Shown here one piece after another: positions 11,991-26,800 of a DNA stretch of 64,000 nucleotides. The translations under genes were made by a program, and so were the position numbers. The notes beneath the pieces were generated by a model. It was not told the DNA's origin, did no database searches, and worked only from the letters and a program-made list of their open reading frames with translations. How positions within the stretch are numbered: the first letter of the stretch is position 1; every line of letters begins with the position of its first letter. The stretch lies in NCBI GenBank assembly GCA_013400155.1, contig VXBM01000214.1, forward strand, positions 424,803-488,802, read 5' to 3'. Source of the DNA: Helopsaltes ochotensis. Lineage: Eukaryota > Chordata > Aves > Passeriformes > Locustellidae.

Positions 11991-14900
11991 GAAATAAAGA
12001 CGTTGAAGAATTGAAAGAAATTCTTTTAAAACATGTCTGGTGTTTAAAAATAGATTATGAATGAACCCATTTATCCCTCTGGAATAGGCGCGTTTAGGGG
12101 ATTTTGGGACTGAAAGGGAGGTTATGTGCATCTGTGTGTTTACACAGCGTGGCTTTGGGGAGTTTGTGGGGGGAGAAATAATACCACGTTCTGCCGAGAT
12201 CCCTTCTTTGGGCTCTTCAGAGTTTGGGTGCTCGGAGCAGGGAGACTCCGAAGTTTCTGTGACTGGTGCGTGGGTGTATTAGAGCTTGAGAACCAGTTAT
12301 GACTTTGTTTCTTTGACCTTGTGGTTCAGATTTAACTTTCAAGTTGAATTTCCCATAGTTCCTGGCTGCCACTAGACCTCCTTGTGCGTGTTTTGACAGA
12401 TTTGAAAACCACATTGCGAATGAACTTTAAATTAACTAAGATTTATTTTGTTTTCTTTTTAATCAAATAAGCGTTGGGGATTGGTGTTGGTTAACAAAAT
12501 ATTTAGCAGTTGTGGTGGGCAATTTTAGAATTCAGATGCTGACATTTAGAAAAGAGGGAATTTATATCGGGCAAGCATTTGGCTATTGTGGTTATTTAAA
12601 ATTTAAGATAAAGCGACTTTGAAGAAGGGATGTAATATTCATAGCCATGTTTATCCGGTTATGGGAACTAAGACCCTCTAAAAAAAGAGAATCACATTAA
12701 TACTGTTCTCAAGTACAGATTATTATTAATACTGTGTTTTATGTCTTCTAAGCTTTAGGAAAAATGTCTTCTAGTAGGTTTTTGCCTGATTATTCAAGTA
12801 GAACTGTTCAGTGTTGGGGAAGTTGTATTACAATTGTGCTGCCATAAGAAGTTGTATTACTGCTGTCTTGTAAAACAGCTGGTTTTGCCATAAAAAGAAA
12901 AGTAAGTTTTAATGATGATTTAGTCGTTCTTTTTTGTGCCTAATTTTGTTTGTAAAGTAACTTCATGCAGATTTGTAACACAGTTTTTCATAATTATTCC
13001 TTCCAGCTTTTTGAATTTGAAAATTACCAGGTCTTGCCATACCCCTGGAGAAATCTGTCAGATAGCTGATTTGTTTTGTGGAAGACACAATGGGAATCTT
13101 TTGGAGGGTGGTCTTCTTTCTTGCGTTTTCCAAATTAAAATGCTTATTACAACCCTTTTAGAAGGAAAACTTTGGAAGCTGACTTCAGTGGAATCCAGCT
13201 TAGTGAGCCTTGGCAAGGCAATTACAAATTGTCTAAGCAACTAGTCTTATACAGGCTATAAAATCTCAGAGAAGTTGTGCTTTCTTTTGTGATGTGAAAT
13301 CCTTGAAATATTTAATTAAATTTCTTTAATGACATAGTTGCATTTTTTATAAGATGAAAACCTCTTCGCCTTTTCTTCTAGAAAGGAACAAATTTGTAGT
13401 CATTAGGCTGTTTTGTTATTCACATGTGATTCTTTGGCCAGATACCAGTTTTTGGGTGTCCTGGTTACCGAAGGCGGGGGGGAGGTGGTGTATGTTTTGG
13501 TGCTGCTCACTTCTACAGCTCAGGGACCCTGGAAAGCACTTGGCCTACAGAGCAAGGGATATTCAGGGGCTTTTGGATGCTGGCTTGTGAACGTGGTGGG
13601 TTAAATGTGAGCTCGTGGTGAGTACTTCAGCCATTGACCCTTTCTTCTCAAAAGTTCCTGGTGAATTACACATAAAGCACCTCCAGAGTTTCCAGCCTAC
13701 TACAGTACTAGGACTCGAAACGGATGGATTTCTTTACTGTAGCAGACACAACTTAAATTCAGGCAGTGGAGGAGCTGCTCCTTATCTTGCATAGCCACCC
13801 TACTGTGGGAAGCCGCTTCTATGGGGAAGTGTGAGAGATCCTGGTGGTACTAATCCATTCAGCTGCTTGAACTGAATTAATCAGATCTGTGAATTGACAC
13901 CCAAGGTCCTGTTGAAACCAAGGGGCAGGGTATGGTTCTACAGAAGGCTGATTTTTGTGATGGAGTTGCTTCCTTGCTGTTTGAACAGCAATACTCTTTT
14001 CCCCCTCCTTTTCTTCTTCCCCTGTTCTTCCTTGTTTTGCCTCAGATGACAGTCTCACTTGGCTGTGTTGTGTCCAAACCTTGCCTTTCTGTAAGCGGGT
14101 TAAACTCACTAACCTTTCAGGAAACTGAAATTCATTCTTGCTGGACCATTTTCCTGATCTGCTTGTGAGTTCATTTGACTCTTACATTGTGGAGGTGAGA
14201 CCAAGAGCCAGGACAAGGCAAGCATTTCCAGCAGGGCAGGAGGGGAAATGAAAAAACTTCTCCTGTTGGTAGCAGTGAGCTGCTAAACTCATTGAAACCT
14301 CACAGGCAGACTGTCCTGAGCAGCACAGAGGCCTGAAGCTTGGCCTGAGAAGGATTTGCCAGATTCCAATAGTGCAAGAAGTAGGAGCAAGATCTTTCTG
14401 GTCTTGAAGAAGACCAGACAAACCTTTGGTGTCCTGAACTGACAAAAGCCATCGAGCTGTCCAGTGAGGTGGTTTGTGTGCTCCAGCCTCCTCCCCCGAG
14501 AATCTGCGACTTCTCCTTTATTGCATCTGGCACTGTGCAAGCTCGTTCAAGGAGCTAAGTCCCTGGAAAACTGTTCCAGTTCTTTGGCAAGGTCATTCTC
14601 TGCAGATTGAGTGAGATGTGTTGTCTTCTGGGACTCAGCAGAAGCTCCAGGTACAGGGGAGCAGGCAGGATCTTGTGTCTGGAGTTGGACAAGGAAGCTG
14701 GGTGACACTTCTCTTGGTGGCAGCATGTGACTGGATTGGTTTGGGAGTCTCCATTTTGTGAGCACCCTCTCTGTTCGTAGTAGTGACGTGGCTCTCACTC
14801 AACTTCCAGTTTTGATGGTAAGCATTGGAGATACAGAAAAAAAAATGCCAGCGTGGTGCCCTCTCACACAAGGGAGGCTTCAAGCCATGGGGCGCAAGGT

Positions 14901-17900
14901 GGCTTCAAGCCGTGTGGGCAACACCAGCCTACCTGCATCATCCTACCAACATTGTAGCTAACAGTGGCAATCACTCACACAACTTTTACTTTATTTAGAA
15001 GTTTGAGGTGCCAGCTTTAATACAGGTTTCTTTTTGTGGCCCTGCGGAAGGAGCCAAGCTCTGTTAGAACAGCTACCTGAAGCAGTGTAGGGAAACTTCC
15101 AGAGAGAGAATTTGGAAAAATATAGGCATGCTAATAAACTATTCTTGCACCAAAATCTAGATTTGTCTAAGTTAATATTTTGAGGGGGATTGATGGCTTG
15201 AAAATGTGGTGTGGTGGATTCCTGGCTTGCAAGGGCCCCCCACTTGAGCAGCAAGTCATTCAAACTGTTTTCGGGATGGTTCCCATTTCTGAGTAGTAAC
15301 TTGATTATGCTACCTGTGTTGTAATGAGAGCAAGTGTGTGCTAGACAGTAAATATTTGGAACTGTCTCTTCTAAAGAGGTTACCAGCTGAGATGTCAGAG
15401 TGTCTTATTGTCCGAGTGCCCGACAAATAACAGCTGGGACAGACTTACATCTGCTGTTTAAACAACTGTGTTCTGGTGAGGGAGTTGAGTCAGCCTGAAA
15501 ACCCTACGTTAGCAATGGTGAAACTAAACTTATTCAAGGAAAGCCCCTAGACTGTGTCTCTAGGAGCCCCAGTTTAAGACATTTGCTCTGAGGCTGCAGT
15601 GTTCCCCTGGTTCAGCAGGGTCTGATTCCCATGAGACACTTCTCTTCCAACTGGGGAGGAAAGGACTGGTACAATTCAGTGTAAGGTTTGGAGGGCTGAC
15701 CGTGCCTGTGGAGTGGCTGGGGTGAAAGCATAAAAATGTGTACTTGAAAAAAATTCACAGTGGAAATTGGTGTCATAGCGGCCCCAAAAGCGTGAAATAA
15801 CCCCCTAATCATATAGGAGATAAGAGGGAGGTGGTAGAGGGAGTGGCCGGGCACTTTGAAAGCAGAGGCAATTAGCTTGCGTTTGATGTGGTAGAGGCTA
15901 AAGAGATGCGAAAAGGAGCGTCGGGACTTTGGAAGTCCTCCAGGTTGGAAATGCAGGCCTGGGTGTGGTTGCTGAGAGGAGAGGAACGTGCTTTGTGCTC
16001 AGCCCCTGTTCTTAGAGCCTGGGTGAGCTATACCTGTGAAACACTTCCGTAAGGTGGTGTCTGAAAGACCTGAAAAGTATGAGGCCTGGGAAGGAGCTCA
16101 GTTTGGATCAGGCTTCAGAATAACAGATTGGGGGTAGTGCTTCTTTCACAGGTTGCAAAGAGAGATCACAGAGATAAATTGGGTGCAGAAACTTTTTGGT
16201 GTTTCAGGAGTTCTGTTTTATGCATTTGGATTTCGAGGGTAGTCATCCATAAGGAGGTGTCACAGCGAAGTCAGGCTGAGAATTGGGAGAGAAGATGGTA
16301 GATGGGGAGATGAAAGGTGTGGATAAAGTTCTTGGTTTTGTCTGCAGGAGACAGAAATAAGGTAATGAAGTTAAGTGGGTTGTTATGGGCCTTACAGAGG
16401 AAGGGCCTTGTGTTTTCTTCACCTGGAACTTGCAGTCTCCCACAAACCTCTGATGTTTAGCTAATGCAAAACAAGACAAACTGCTGTGAACAAAGAGTTG
16501 GAATGATCCAATTTTTTTTTTCTTTTCCCAAGTGTTGGTGTTTGAAGTTCTTTTTAATGAAGCAGCATGTGCTAAGAGCAGACCCCCTGAGCACACTAAC
16601 AGTCTTTCCCAGAGTTTCAAAATCAAACTTCAGGAAAAATACTAGAGACCATTATGTTAGTTTGCTCAGTTGTTCAGACAGCTGGATCTGGCTATTTTAG
16701 TAATCTAATGTAGAATCATTGTAGCAGGATTAACAGAATGAGGCAAAATTAACTCTGGTGCTTTGGGCCTGGTGTGAGGAATCCCTGGAATGATTTGGGT
16801 CTGGTACAAGGAATGTTGGAATGATGATGATTGCTGGTGAGGGAAGAGGCTGGGTGCTGTGAACCCCTCAGGAACGGTGCCTGAAGGAAGGCAACAGCCA
16901 TTGCTGCTAATGTACAGTGAGGTCAGGGGCCTGCAGTTCATCCACATCTCATGCAATTTGTCATGTTAATTTATCCGCTTTCAATTCTGTGTGCGTTTAA
17001 TGGGGTCTAACAGTTGGATGCATTGCTGGATGCAAGGTGGAGCAGAAGCTGCTCTTGGTTAGAGTAACGTGGGCAACAAGCCCTGTGCATTCTAGTCTCA
17101 TTAGCTGGGTGTCTGCCCTTTGCTTCCATCTTTGTGGTGAATGTGAGGCAAATATTAAAAAAGTACATGCAGGATGTATAGTAATGGTGTCATAGAAACT
17201 GGAGTGTTGTTTTGCTAATGGCCCTTTGTTTTGGGAATGAAGAAGCTGAAAGATCAGTGAACTGGATAACCAGTTCTCCTTGGTTTCTCCTGTGTTTATG
17301 AGACAACACATTAATAAATTAATAATCAAACGAGTCTAGTGAATGTGTGCCACAAAAAAATGATAAATGTTGGTAAACCTGCCAAATGTAATGTCTCATT
17401 ACTTGTAGATAAATGCATAAAGATGAACAGAGAGATTCCTAATAGCATTAATTTTTGTCTATTTAAATTTTAATTTCACCCATCTCTCTAAACTGATGTT
17501 GTATTTGTCTAAGCTTTACAAGTATTCTCAATGGAATTAAGAACACTCCTTGCCAAATTAGATATAATTGGACTAAACTGCAGTTTAGATCCCTTCAGAG
17601 GAATGAAGCAGTTTATGTGAAGGAAAACTGAAATTAGTTTCTTTTGAGGAGTAATGCAGTGGGACAGACTGCACTGACCCTCATAAAGAGCCTGAGCAAC
17701 TTTTTTTAGAACACAAAACCTTTTTTTTTTCTTTTTTAAGCTAATGATGCTGTTATGTATCCTTTCACTTTACAAACTCCCCACAGGTTTCTTCTCCTTT
17801 GCACATTTCAATTTGGAAAAAGTACTATTGTGTTATTAGTTTTGATTATTCCATTATTTAAAGCAGAACACTTGATTTGAAAATCTAAGTTTGCCCCCTC

Positions 17901-20641
17901 CCAAGGCCAAGAATCACATCAAGCTCTTTCCTGAGAGACTGGGATAAAAAGGTAGGGTTATACTGCAGGTCTGGTCAGATTTGAAAATACTGAGGTTTTC
18001 CATGTTATTTACATTTTTTACTCAGTTGTGACTGATGGATCCTGCTTCCAAAACTAGTGGACAGGAATTATAATTATATTGGCTGGTAGTAAAAACTGCT
18101 TATAGTATTACATTTAGTGATGTTTTATATTTAATTCTGTTTTTCGTACTGGAAGGTATTGCAGATTTAACAGATCCAAAGGGTTGTCTGCTGGACCCAT
18201 TGACTTCTGAATTTTGGTCTGAAAACACAAATCATTAGGACTATATAAAGTCACTGTTTTCCTGAATGCACCAAAACTGTGGAATAAATTCAGAGCTAGG
18301 TAGGGTAATAGTAAGTGCTACCCTTGTAGTATTTTGTCGTAACAGTCTGTGCTCAATTTAAAAAGGGGACAAGTTGTACTGCGTTGAGGTACAGAGTACC
18401 TTTGTGTTCTGGTTCTTTGCAGGGTCCACTGGTGCTTATTAGGCAAATGGTTGACTGTGTCTGTACATGTGTGTCTATACATGGGACTAGCTTTAAAATA
18501 GTGTGCTGCCATGGGGAGGTTTGGAAAGAAAGGCAAGAAATTATTGAATAACGTGAGGCATGCTAACATATTCAGTGCGGTTGCCTTTCTTGTGACTTGA
18601 AAGTATTGTTGGTTCTAAATCTGAGAGTGTCATCTTGAAATAGTCATCCTTGGCTTCAGATAGCCAAGTTTCCTGAGAGCCAGTGAAGTTAAGGTTGTTC
18701 TTGTGTTTGCAGGACCAGCAGTTGTCTTTCAAGAATGAATCAGTAAACCTTACTATTATTAAAAAAAATAGTAATGGTCCTCTACTAAATTTGTACTGAA
18801 GAATTTTTACTTAAAGCCCTTTCAGAATTAGGTGGTTGTTTTCTCATTTTCTTGCTTGTCTTTAATCGGTTACTGCCATTCAGTTAATGCTGTATGCAAC
18901 TGCAGAGGAGCTTCCCAGGGTTTACATGCCTTTGTTCAGTAGTGTGGTGTCTTTATCCCTCCTGAGTTCCTGTGTTTTAGATTTATGGGAAGGATGATGT
19001 GAGAAGCGGGAATGTAATCTGAGTGTTGAGCCATTCCGTATTTCTTCTATTTAATATCTGGTCTCAGCATGTGAAAACTCTGAAGCCAAATTATTCCATC
19101 TGTGGTATTGGCAGTGGAGCAGAATGGGATTCTTTTTCGTGAGGTGGATTATGTGGCTGTGAAAGGCAGCTTTGAGGAGCACAACAATGCCGGGTGGAAA
19201 CAATTTGGCTTAATTAAGGGCTTCTGAACTGAAAATTTGGAACCTGAATGCATACACTTCATTGCCTGTGGAAGTGGGGTGCAGTGCTTCTCCCAGATCT
19301 CACCCTGCCTGTGAAAAGAGTCTGATGATTAAGAGCAAAGCCCTTTTCCTGGCACTGTTGTCTGTTGATTTGAAATTCTGTTCCAGCAGGCTAATTGCTA
19401 ATAAAAATAAATAAATAGATTTCCCCGCTCAGAAGGTTTATGTAGGTGGGGTTTGGAAGAGCATTGTCAGGAATGTGGTATCTTCTTGATCCCAGTTTGG
19501 TGCTTCAGGCGTGTGGTTGTTAGATCCCATGTTTCAATGTAATGTATCTGTGGTACCTTTGGTTAATTAACTGGGCTTCAATGGCAGTATTTTGGGAGTA
19601 CAGACTAGTCATAAGACAATGATACATAATTAAGATTTGCTGTTCCACCAGAGGAACTTCAAACCTTCGCTTCAGGAATAATGGTTAATTAGTTGAAATG
19701 GTTTCTGTTGGAAGGTAATAGAATCAGTTGGAGAGCCAGTTCATTAAATAAAGGGTAATCAATAAACTAAAGGGTAATTAAGTATCTTGTGATACTTACT
19801 TAATAACCATACTTACTTAATGACCACAACACATTCCATACTTTTAAAATAAAAATATGCTTGTGAAAGTGTATTTCTTCTTATAGGGCAAGCCAATATG
19901 AATTCTGAAAATAATTAAAATGTATCAATGTGGAAGCTGAAAAACAGATTCTTCTTTTTGCACATATTAGCAAATCTAGAAAAAAATACTCCAAATGCTA
20001 TAGGGTAGAGTCCCAAAGAATTGCAAAGCTCCTTCCGCCTGTAAGAATAGTTTCTGCCTAATAACAGAAGTCCAAAAATTCAAGTTTTAATCTCAATTTC
20101 ACTTCATTTCCTCATGGGAGTTCCATATGTATTCTGCTTTCTGTCCTGAATAATTCAGTGTCTTTTTAGTTGTGTTGTTGATGATGATAAGCACATCAGT
20201 AGAGGAGCAATACCAAAGGCTATATTATAGAGAGGGTTCATTCATATATCAGAGTAGTTGTGCCAGACACTTTGAATGAAGAATTTCTTTCCATCAGCTA
20301 GATTCACCTTATCCTGGGGTTTTCCTTCATGGAAGAAACCAATTTCTACACAAGGTGATAGGCCTTTCTCTGTAAGACCTGCTTCTTCCACATTATTTCA
20401 TGTGGGAGAGCAGAAAGATAAATAGTCCCAGATTATGTGTTTTGTTTTTTTTTCCTCACAGAAGTATTTTTATTTAATAAAGTTAAAATTGCTTGCATGT
20501 ATATATTCAAAATGAGAATGAAAGAATGATATTCTGTGGGTGTTGCAGGGGTATCCTGCTTAATACTGATGTTTTCTTTTTCTTTCCTTCTCTCTTTGTC
20601 TCTCCCTCCTACCATCCTTCAATCAATATTTGACTACTCAG
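11991..20641 (+). other. AKAP12: AKAP12 upstream intron
   Basis: About 8.6 kb of AT-moderate sequence between the distal CpG island and the first readable exon. No additional exon with paired splice sites and gravin-like protein was recognised, although mammalian alpha transcripts have further N-terminal coding sequence before this point. A small cluster of local repeats at about 19,745-19,825 includes two TAAAGGGTAAT and two ACTTACTTAAT copies and a short hairpin. Otherwise it is unremarkable. Confidence 0.6.
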
Positions 20642-20828
20642 GCTTTAAATGCAAGTTTACCAGTACCTGATGCTAGTGACGACAATGTGAAGCACGATGC
20701 CTCACCACAGGAACCACTCCAGCTGGGAGCTGTTACAGCAGCTAAGGAACTGGGTGAGCAGCAGTCAGAGGTGGCTTCACCGCTCCAAGAAACACCCAGA
20801 GAGCAAACAGAATCTACTGGAACAAATG
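20642..20828 (+). CDS. AKAP12: AKAP12 upstream-isoform internal coding exon
   Basis: A strong pyrimidine tract (about 20,575-20,620) and TACTCAG precede the exon, which starts in phase 0. It reads ALNASLPVPDAS and continues with acidic, Glu/Gln/Thr-rich sequence to ESTGTN. It ends after one base of the next codon at a consensus GTGAGT donor. That single G joins TT of the giant exon to make Val, as in the mammalian alpha isoform. The 62 complete codons are low-complexity, disordered and probably linker. The exon has no start codon and is used only by transcripts that begin upstream. Confidence 0.85.
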
Positions 20829-23800
20829 GTGAGTAAAAACATGTGTTCAGTGGGCATATCGTAGAGGCCTGTGTGCTGAATGGGATGAGAAGTAGAAATG
20901 GGGCTTGACTAGCTGTCTGCTACTGAACAGGTATTACTCAAGTGATCTGTTGTTGCTCAGGTGCTTCTAGGGCACTGTTTGTGGGAGATGTTTTCTCTGT
21001 GGGGGAGAGTTCAGATGACAAATGACTTGTGGACTGAAGGTGTTGGTGTCAGTGGTGGTGATTCCCACCTGTTCCTACTTAGGGGTCGCTCTCAGCTCTG
21101 AGTGCCCCTGCTTGTCTGCTGCTGGTCTCCTGACCATTCACCTGTTAGGAACAGCTCAGTTTCCACTTCTTGTGTTAGTTCCTGCTGCATAGGCCTGTCC
21201 CTTCCTTCATAAGGCAGAAATCCTTTAATGTTAATTCATTAGTGATATTAATGATAAATTATTTTGCTCATAGGAAGGAACAGGCTAATCTGTTGGTTTT
21301 ACCTTGATTAAAGTTCCCTTTCTTACAGCTTTTAATCGGATTTGAACACAAAACCTTTCTCATCATAGGCATCCCTGTGTATTCTGTCTTGGGAACGTCT
21401 CCCTTGCCTTGCTGCGCAGTCAGGAACGTGCTGTTCTTTCTCCTGTGCGATCTGGCAGCCCACCTTTCCTGGTCTCATCAGCCTCTTCTTGCTTCCCTCT
21501 GTTCCTGTGTTGAGAGATCTGCTTCAGCAGTCCTGCTGTCTGCTGACTTTTTTGGCAGCATGGCAGGAGGGAGGGCTGGTTTTAAGTCAGATCAGGCGTC
21601 TAATGCTGGTGGTGGAGAGCAGGGAAGGGATGGGGACAGGGTAGATGAGGCAGGGTAGGTATCTTCAGTGTCAGCCTGTAGAGTAGCTTAAGACATATAA
21701 CCCTTGCGGTACTCTGGGGTTTGAATGCTGGTAAAAGCAGCTATTTGCCACATCTTTAAATTTATTGCCATAATGCTATTATCCTGATAGAAGGCTACCC
21801 TATTTTATCCTTAGCTTTTGTGCCTTTTTTTTTTTTTTAATCATACCAGTAGGGGCTTTTGACACTATAAAAATAGGATGCAATTTGGTTTATCTTCCAT
21901 GAAACTCCACTTCTCTAAAATTTTACTCCTAAGTGGACAGGGATGGGGGAGAATACTTGCTAAACAGAGTGATAAAGAAAGAGAAAATACCTGATGTTTG
22001 GAAGTAGTGTCAGAAGATTTCACGTTGGTATTCAGCTTCTGGATTAAGTAAAAGAAAAGGCCGTTAAAAGGGCATGAGTTTCAAGTCAATAGTCAAAGAT
22101 TATAATTATTTTTGAAGAATCCTGGGTTGCAAAGAAATCACATTCCTAGGGTATGTAATGAAGAGGTGAGAAGCTCCGTCTGAGTGCAGGTAATTACGTG
22201 TAACCAGTTGTGTGGCATGATGTGAACATACATAGCATCAGGAATTTGGATTTGAGTAGGTTGACTGAAAAACCTTGGCTTTGTTTTGAGAATCATTTCT
22301 CCTGTGGTTGTGTGATATTCCTGTTGTAATCCTGTCTTGTAAGACAAAATCTTGTAATTTCGTCACTGTTGTCAGTGGAGCCAAGTCTACATGGTAGCAT
22401 TATTTATGTGAAAGGGAAAACAGTTCTATGTGTTTGCTCTTGTAGTAAAAGAATCCATTTATGAAGGTAATGCAGCACGTATTTGCTGGTAATGATAGCT
22501 GAAAATTACATCATCTGTAGAGACAAATAAAACTTGCCCAATTGAGCACTGAAAAGAGGTCTTCAAGTAAAGGTTATGTTCAGATGTTTGATTGTGTCCT
22601 CTGGACCTTAGAGTCTGTTCCACCTCATTTGTCCTTAGGCAGATGAGTCAAGGTGGAGAAGAGGTATCTCTTAGTTGCTTCATGCAGAGAAATCTTTCCA
22701 CATAGAAATATGTTCCATTTTAGTGCTACGCTTCATGTTCTCCACTCATTGTTTTTTTCGCCTTGCTTGCAAGTCTAAACTCAGAAATAAAGCGTTGAGG
22801 CTCCAAGCACTGAAACAGCACAAATGTTTGCCTACAGTAAAGGGGTGTTTATGATTAAAGGCTTTTTGGTTTGGGTGGTTCTCATCATCCTTATTTGAAG
22901 CTTGCATTCAGAAGACCACTGGAGAGATGACTTAGACTCAGAAGTGTTGCCACTATAAAATTATATTACCAGATACTCTGGTAAATTGGCTGGGAAGTTG
23001 GCTCTGACAGTCAGAGAGATGAAGGCTCAAAGTATCATCAGAACTTTGGAGATATTCAACATAATCAGTCGTAATCAAAATAGAAATACTTTTGCTATAG
23101 TAGGAGGACACCTGTATTAGATGCTGAGCCTTTACATTTTATTTTATCATAGTGCATCCCTTTTTTATTATCAGTAGGAGCATTAAATTATTATACAAGT
23201 ATCTGGAGTAACACATCTTTGAAACTCTTGACAGTAGAATTGGAGCAATTTATAAGTAATTAGGTTGTAGAGAATTCCAATTAAAAAAACCCTCCAGACG
23301 AATGAAAACAAAACAAACCCAAAGCGAGGCCACAGTAACAGGCAAAGGAGCACATATTTCAGCGTGGAAAAACAGAAGTATTTTGTATGGTTTTGTTTAT
23401 GAGGGACAAAATCCATGGGGCTTCTGTATAGCATCTGTTGAGGTTGGGTGTGGATGGTTTGTGGGAAGCTGCATCGGGAAGGTGTTAAAACAGCGGGAAG
23501 TGAAGCCGGTTCGAGAGCGGCAGCCGGCGCCTCTTCCCTTCGGGGCTGAAGGAGATAAAGGCTGGAAGCGGCAGTTCCCGGACGGACGCTGTGAGGCACC
23601 ACGCTTGTGCCGGCCAGCGGTGGGAAGAGCCGGGCGGGCGAGGGGCGGTCCCGGGCGGGGCCCGGGGCTGTCCCGGACGGGGGAGCGGCCGTGGGGCTCG
23701 GGGGAGAGCCCCACCGTCCGACGTGCAGATTTCCATCAGGCAGCCTCTCCGGCGGCCATCTCTCCGTCCGGCCAGCCGGGTGGAAGCGCCGCTGCCGCCC

Positions 23801-26800
23801 GGCCGCCTCCCTCTCGCTGCCGTCGGCTGGGGCTTGCCCCGCGCCCCGAGAGGAACCTCGGCGCGGCGGAGGGGGCTGGTGGTGTCAGTGTGGCTTCAGC
23901 CATGCTGGGGACAGTGACGATGGCGGGTAAGGCGCTGTGGCTGGTTTGCTGCCTGGGCTGTGCGGGCGGCAGCAGCATCCCGGGGCTGTGGCGGTGCGCC
24001 GATGCCGGAGAGCCTCGGAGCCCCCAGGGCTACCGGCTCTGGATTTCCTGACAGGGCGCTAGGAGGTACAGGGTCTGGCTTAAGTGTTTTTATCTCAGTG
24101 AGAACCGCTTCCAAGCGAAGGCTGCTGAAACTTCAGGAAGTGTGATATCGCCTCAATCTGCCGTAAGATGTGGTACCTGTGATATGAGGCTGTATGAGTG
24201 TGGCGGTGCTAACTGGGTGTTTCTGCAAAGGTAGTGACCGCACTGAGAGTGCTATTTTACATCAATCAAGCAATAAGGCAGTAAAATACCTGAAGACCTG
24301 AACTTGGAGAACTTGGAGGAAAGATGGAAGTTAGCATCGTTTATGTGTTGTAAAAATATTTGCATGAGAAAAATGAAGCTTTTACTCTGCTGCTGCTTTA
24401 GCTTAAGCAAGCAAAATTCAGAGGGGATTAGCATCGTGGCAAGGAGGGGTGAGTGTGTATGTGCATGGGGGGCAGCGGGATCCCAGCCTGCAGTACCAAA
24501 AACTTGATCTTACTTAAGGAATTAGCCCACAAGCCACTGAAACGGAGAGCTAATACCATAAACTAATTGGGCTTTCTGAAAAGATGAGTTTTGAAGGAGC
24601 AAAGAATTGAAAGAAAGAACATTTTTGCGCTGCTGGGTTTGCACAAACTTACGTTTGTGCAGAGTATCTCACTATTTTTTGGGAGACAAAGTGCTATTAT
24701 GAAATTTAAACAAACAAACCTCGATTTTTTTGATGGGTCTTTTTTTCCTAAAGATAGTTAATTTGCATCGGAATTTCTCTCTGTTTGGTGATGTATGGCT
24801 CTAGCTGTCTAGGAAATCCTTATTTCATTGTATTAATAATTAGTCTCTTGTATATTGTGTGCTAGAGCCAGTGAATGAATTCTACAAATAGGGGGAGTTT
24901 ATTCATGCAAAATACTTTTAACTTTACAATACATATCGACAACAAAGCCCGTAGAAGTGCGACTCCATTTGGAGCGGGCCCTGGGGAGGACTGTACGTGA
25001 TTTGAATCAGTGAGTAGTGGAGGAGATATCCTACTGCTGTTTACAATAGGGTTTTCATTAAACTCGATGTTTAATGAGCTTATCACATGCTGAGTCTTTT
25101 TCCTCAAGGGTTCTCTATTTTTTTTATTTCCTTCTATTGTTAGCAATTAAAGGTTAAACTGTTTTTCAAAAGTAATGTCTTTATAGGTTTGCACAATTTT
25201 GATGGTTTGAGGTTTTCCTTATTTAATAATTCCTGTGGTAGAACCTTGGATTTTCACTCCAGCACAGCTGCTTTTATAGTACATTTTGCAAGAACTGCAT
25301 TTAGCTTGTAGTATGTGTTACCATTTCTTGGAAGGGACAGAGTATCTCTGCTTATTGGTATGCAGTTGTGTATTAAGCTGTCATGTGTCTAATTAGTGCA
25401 GATGCAGCTTCATCTCCTTTGTGGTGACTTTGGGATGTTTACATTAGCCTTTATGCGGTCGTTTTGATAAAGAAAAAATTTCAATCTTCTTTTCGTTGTT
25501 CATTAACCATTAGGGATTCTCAAAAATGTCCCAGCGTTTACTGGCCTGTATTGCTTATCCCATCCTTGTTGCTAATGGAGCCATGAATTTTTTTCCCCTC
25601 AAATACCCAAGTGCTAGAGTTGCATTTATCTTGCGCTTGGTGAATAAATTTTATTTTAAGAAGCAGAACCAAGTCACTGAATGTGAGATGTGGACAGCAT
25701 GTCTAACCATGAAATTTCATAAATATTTGTAGCATGCTGGTTTGGTTCCCAAACAGAACAGCTGTGCTGGTCTGAGAGCAGTTCTTATTGTGAGTGTATT
25801 TAATGAAGAATTTTTAACTACAGCAACTATATCCAAGCCATAGCTGATGACTCTTCTGGCTTTAAAAGTCTTCTCTTTGTTTTTAAAGAAGAACTATACT
25901 GCTTTCTCATTTTTAGTGCTGTTTCGTGAAACACTGAAATGAAAAAAGAAATATCCTAATCTAGAATAAATGAAATACGTAACTTTTCCTGCTGGAATTT
26001 GAGAAGCTGGGCTCAGAATTGGAATTTTAAAGCTCAGTGTTGGAGTACAGTACAAGTACAGCTAAATCAAAATCTTCTAAAAATAAAGAATTTTGAAGAA
26101 TGTTAGAATGTTGCAGCATCACATTGGAAATGATTGTGTGTTTGGGGTTTTGTTTGTTTGTTTTTTCAGTTGCTTTTCTATGATGTCGTTTTCTGGGGAT
26201 GCTGCTTTTGCTTTCTAAAGGAGAGCTAAGCCGTGAAAAATAATATCTATTTTGCAGCTGGTTCCTTTTTTCTGTTTTTAAAAATGAACACAAAAGTATG
26301 TGAGATTTTTAAGCCTAACTCTTCAGTTGCCACTGAAGTACCAGAGAACTGAAGTAAATAGTACTTGTTTCGAAAGCTTTGAAATAAGAACATGGTTGAA
26401 AAACTCATGAATTGCATGGATGCACGGTGAGATTCAGCATGTAAAAATGTCTGTAATTCCTCCCTCATTATTTAATGAATCTGAAAGAACTTGCTCCCTG
26501 CAATGAACGTGGCAAGTCAGTCCTTAGAAGATGGAGTGAATGGAAGGGAGAAGGATGTAGTATGTGCTTTCTATGGAAGAATTGTTTGTACGTTGAAGTG
26601 GAAATAAATATGGTGTGTAGCAGCAAAGGAAGGCATAATTTATGAAAAATACATTGTTAAGAAGCAGCAACATCACAGTTGTAGTTAAAAAAAGTTAAAT
26701 TGTTAGAAGGATAACACAATCATATTTCTGTGTTATTTTGTTACTGCGAAGTGAGAAGCGTGTTTGATCTATTGACCCCAACCTTCTGAAATTTTTGATT

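Noticed and set aside
10485..11997. Very long open frames on both strands across the GC-rich island
   Set aside because: Most of their length is N. The sequenced ends are GC-rich with few stops in any frame and no recognisable protein.
23302..24051. 249-codon + strand frame covering the beta CpG island
   Set aside because: It is a by-product of GC richness. The true coding use here is the ATG at 23,902 in another frame, supported by splice phase and match to the gravin beta N-terminus.
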